The position numbers were made by a program, and so were the translations under genes. Positions 61,417-64,000 of a stretch of 64,000 bases of DNA are shown here, piece after piece (the stretch's first letter is position 1; each line of letters begins with the position of its first letter). The notes below the pieces were generated by a model. That model had not been told where the DNA came from, searched no databases, and was given only the letters and a program-made list of their open reading frames with translations. Origin of the DNA: Lewinellaceae bacterium (lineage in GTDB: Bacteria; Bacteroidota; Bacteroidia; Chitinophagales; Saprospiraceae); assembly GCA_020636215.1 (NCBI GenBank), contig JACJYG010000004.1:682001-746000 (forward strand), written 5' to 3'.

Positions 61417-62556
61417 CTACCTTTGGCTGATCATCACCGGTTGCTGGTCTTCCAGATAACCGACACCACTGGTAACCACCCGGTCGGCGCTGTCGAGGCC
61501 GCGTTGGATGAGCAGGCTTTCGCCCTGGATCTTGAAAATATTGACCGGAGTTTTGACCGCTTTCCCATTGTCCACTACAAATACCTCCCCTTTCATCTTA
61601 TCGGCTCCGAGCAGGGCGTCGATGGGAATTTTCATCAGGTTGGGGGTAAGGCTGGTGTAGATTTGCACCGAACTGATGAACCCGGAAAGCAAGGTTTTAT
61701 CGGTGGGGGCCACTTCTATCTCCACTTCAAAGGTATTGGTATAGGGGTCGGCCATGCTGGCCATTTCGCGCACCGTGCCTTTGAAGGATTCTCCGGGGTA
61801 AGCATCAAAGTGCAATTCGGCATCATTTCCCAATTGGACGTGGATGATATCTTTATCGGTAATATTGACCCGAACGACCTTAGCTTTATCTTTTGATCCG
61901 AACAGGAAAATGGGGGTCCCGGGGCCGGCCAGTTCATTGGCTTCCGCCAGTTTTTTCAGGATGATGCCATTGGAGGGAGCATTGATGCGGGAGTATTTCA
62001 GGTTAAAATCGGCCACCCCCACCTGTTCCCCGCTCATGGCCACGCCTTTCTGAGCAGCCTGCAGCTGATTGCGGGCGTTGTCGAGTTGTACTTCGGCGTT
62101 TTGCAATTGCTCCAGGGTAGCGACGCTGTCACGATACAGGCCCTTGGCATTTTTAAAATCGCGTTCGGCCAGCTTCAGGGCCAGTTTGGCGTTTTCCACG
62201 TTGATCTCGGCCTGCTGCTGCCCGAGGCGGGCCTGCTGGGTTTGAGCGCTGATCTCGGCCAGGTCGAGCTCGGCCAACAATTGCCCCTGCCGGACAGATT
62301 GCCCTTCGGCGACGTAGATCTGTTTGATAACGCCCCCGGTCTTGAAGCTCAGCTTGGCCTCCTCTTCAAGGGAAAGCTTACCGGTAGCGAAGACCGTTTC
62401 CCGGTAGTTGGCCGGAACAACGGCCGCTGTTTCTACAATGCGAACGGGCAGTTCTCCCTTGTTTTCGTCGTTGTTGGTTCCTCCCTGTTGGTTGCAGGCA
62501 GCCAGCAAAGTGGCAAAGGCAATTACGAGGGGAAGTAGCTTGCGATGGAAGGTCAT
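61417..62556 (-). CDS. RND efflux adaptor (membrane fusion) lipoprotein
   Basis: This 379-aa periplasmic protein has a lipoprotein signal (VIAFATLLAAC, Cys21), a lipoyl/biotinyl-like half (VIKQIYVAEGQSVRQGQLLA), a long helical hairpin (about 85-155), the second lipoyl half and a beta-barrel plus membrane-proximal domain (KVVRVNITDKDIIHVQLG, SSVQIYTSLTPNLMKIP). It links the pump to TolC. It lies 32 bp after the TolC gene; the stop codon is directly followed by array B. Confidence 0.95.
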   Translation of the reverse strand: MTFHRKLLPLVIAFATLLAACNQQGGTNNDENKGELPVRIVETAAVVPANYRETVFATGKLSLEEEAKLSFKTGGVIKQIYVAEGQSVRQGQLLAELDLAEISAQTQQARLGQQQAEINVENAKLALKLAERDFKNAKGLYRDSVATLEQLQNAEVQLDNARNQLQAAQKGVAMSGEQVGVADFNLKYSRINAPSNGIILKKLAEANELAGPGTPIFLFGSKDKAKVVRVNITDKDIIHVQLGNDAELHFDAYPGESFKGTVREMASMADPYTNTFEVEIEVAPTDKTLLSGFISSVQIYTSLTPNLMKIPIDALLGADKMKGEVFVVDNGKAVKTPVNIFKIQGESLLIQRGLDSADRVVTSGVGYLEDQQPVMISQR

Positions 62557-62588
62557 GATCGTTAATCCTTTATGGTGATGGAAGAATA

Positions 62589-63977
62589 TTATTCAAATCG
62601 ATAGCTTGCCGTCGCCCTTTCAAAATCGGCCAGCTTGGCCTGATAGTCGAAGCGGGCGATAGAGCGTTTTTGCTCGGCATTGGTAAATTTGGTGCGGGCG
62701 TTGGTATATTCTACAAGGTTGGCCTGCCCCTGGGCGAATTTTTTCTCAACCAGCCGGAAGGCCTGCCGGGCGGCCTCCACTTCGGCCTGGGCCTGAACGA
62801 TGCGTTTCTGAGTAGCTTCCAGGCAGTAGAAAGCGTTCACGGCCTGAAGCCCTACCTGTTGCCGCACTTCCGCCTTCTGGTTTTCCAATTCCAGTTTACC
62901 GATCTTGGCTTGCTGGACTTTTGCTTTGGTAGTGGGGTCAAAGAGGTCCCAACTCAAGACTATGGAACCCAGAAAGAAATCAGAATCTTCCGTGAGGGCA
63001 TAATTAGTGCCCTGAATGCCGTAGTCGGCCTGCAGATTGACCTGAGGCAGGAAATTGCCTTTGTCCAGTTGCACCTGATTGTCGCGGGCAGAGAGGTAGT
63101 AGTTGAGCTGCTGGAATTCCTCCCGGCCCTGGAAGGCCAAACGGCGGGCTTCTTCTACGGTTAGAGCGATTTGGGGCAACTCCTTTTCCGCCGGCAACTC
63201 GATATCGGCCTGATAGTCCCGATTGAGCAGAAAATTGAAGTACGCCTGGGCCACTTTTTCGTTCTTTTCCGCCTCGGCCAGCTGTTGTTGCACTTCTTCC
63301 ACTTCGGCCTGAGCGCCGTATACCAGGTCGAGGGTTACCTTGTTGTTGCGGTAGAGGCTCTCCGTGGTGCGCAGGTTTTCCTGCACCAGCTGAAGGGCAT
63401 TTTCCAGTATCTCCACCCCCTGGGAAGCCTGGGCGTAATTGAAGTAGGCCACTTTGACTTCCTGCACCAACTCGCGCTTGTAAATATCAACCGATATTTT
63501 TTCTGCTTCCGAGAGGTTCTGACGGATGCGGTGGTTGTAGAGGATGGAATTATTAAAAACCGGCATCTGGACGCGTACGACGGTTTCCTGTTCCGTTTCC
63601 CGCAGGAAATTTTCTTCCACATTACCGATCATTGGATATTCAGGAATGGTAGGATAATCGGGATAAGCCTGTTGGGCCAGGCTGTTGAGTTGATTGAGGT
63701 TCTGGTAGATGGGGTTTACCAGGTCGCCAACAGGTATGGTAAAAGACCTGCCGCCTCTGGCTACGGAATAACGCGCCTGTACCGATAAACGGGGGAAGAA
63801 CAACCCCTTGGCCTCCTGCAGGGCGGCCAGGCTTTTTTCGTAGGACAATTGCTTTTGCTGGAGAGCGATATTACTTTCCAGGGCAGTGTTGAGGTACTGT
63901 TGGAGCGGAGCTTCCTGGGCCCAGGCGGCCTGGCTGGCCAGCAAAAATATCCACAGTGCCGGGTTGGTGATTTTCAT
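62589..63977 (-). CDS. TolC-family outer-membrane efflux protein
   Basis: This 462-aa protein has a signal peptide (MKITNPALWIFLLASQAAWA) and two repeats of the outer-membrane efflux domain (about 25-220 and 250-460), with long helices (for example LVQEVKVAYFNYAQASQGVE, QQVGLQAVNAFYCLEATQKR) and strand pairs. It forms the outer-membrane channel of the tripartite pump and is first in the operon. Start ATG at 63977; only 23 bp of upstream sequence is in the window, so the promoter or a regulator gene cannot be seen. Confidence 0.95.
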   Translation of the reverse strand: MKITNPALWIFLLASQAAWAQEAPLQQYLNTALESNIALQQKQLSYEKSLAALQEAKGLFFPRLSVQARYSVARGGRSFTIPVGDLVNPIYQNLNQLNSLAQQAYPDYPTIPEYPMIGNVEENFLRETEQETVVRVQMPVFNNSILYNHRIRQNLSEAEKISVDIYKRELVQEVKVAYFNYAQASQGVEILENALQLVQENLRTTESLYRNNKVTLDLVYGAQAEVEEVQQQLAEAEKNEKVAQAYFNFLLNRDYQADIELPAEKELPQIALTVEEARRLAFQGREEFQQLNYYLSARDNQVQLDKGNFLPQVNLQADYGIQGTNYALTEDSDFFLGSIVLSWDLFDPTTKAKVQQAKIGKLELENQKAEVRQQVGLQAVNAFYCLEATQKRIVQAQAEVEAARQAFRLVEKKFAQGQANLVEYTNARTKFTNAEQKRSIARFDYQAKLADFERATASYRFE

Positions 63978-64000
63978 ATCGGTGTTCTTTTTTACACAAA

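Noticed and set aside
60934..61896. Long open frames (320, 158, 88 and 72 aa) of repeated short motifs across the 9-bp arrays
   Set aside because: A 9-bp period leaves all frames without stops; the predicted proteins are pure repeats and some run antisense through the adaptor gene.

Overview
The window looks like a chromosomal segment of a marine or aquatic Bacteroidota bacterium, most likely of the Saprospiria (Lewinella / Phaeodactylibacter / Haliscomenobacter-like) group. The evidence is the type IX secretion / gliding genes (sprA at the left edge, gldH), a PorV/PorQ-family barrel, a CarboxypepD_reg-type TonB receptor, the MurF-Alr fusion, DUF4230 and DUF3108 proteins, almost no Shine-Dalgarno sequences, and several promoters of the Bacteroidota TTG-N19..21-TAnnTTTG type. 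No rRNA, tRNA, insertion sequence, phage gene or CRISPR array was recognised. Species assignment is an inference from gene content.

Left part (1-35.4 kb) is mostly core genome: sprA (5' part only) behind ruvA; two POT/PTR2 peptide transporters in a row; a run of three parvulin-type periplasmic foldases; murF-alr and purD; an outer-membrane CarboxypepD_reg protein; DUF4230, DUF3108 and an LPG-synthase-like membrane protein; ruvC, a HIT protein and greA; a 9-kb operon of TonB receptor, 1380-aa secreted protein and PorV/PorQ-like barrel; a lipoprotein; and carB.

Middle part (35.6-52.5 kb) is accessory in character: a CcbP-like protein, a standalone URI/GIY-YIG nuclease domain of the polymorphic-toxin type beside a DUF4240 protein, a visibly AT-rich four-gene cassette (SPFH membrane protein, TerY-like vWA protein, membrane PP2C phosphatase, membrane Hanks-type kinase), a seven-heme TPR cytochrome lipoprotein, a SLOG + nucleoside-deoxyribosyltransferase/TIR-like protein, and an operon of P-loop ATPase, MscS-like protein and cation/proton antiporter. 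The kinase-phosphatase-vWA set matches the TerY-P phosphorylation triad known from tellurite/stress and antiphage loci; the added SPFH protein and the membrane anchors make it the best candidate here for an undescribed system.

Right part (52.7-64 kb) returns to housekeeping and envelope genes: gldH, grpE-dnaJ, a TlpA-like thioredoxin, a flavin reductase-like protein, a sugar nucleotidyltransferase, and a tripartite RND efflux operon (TolC, adaptor, pump). The adaptor-pump gap holds two opposed arrays of 9-bp repeats.

A recurring non-coding theme is fold-back DNA in gene gaps: perfect palindromes after POT2, dnaJ and the RND pump and between foldase genes, and opposed short-repeat arrays at 17.5, 35.4 and 61 kb.
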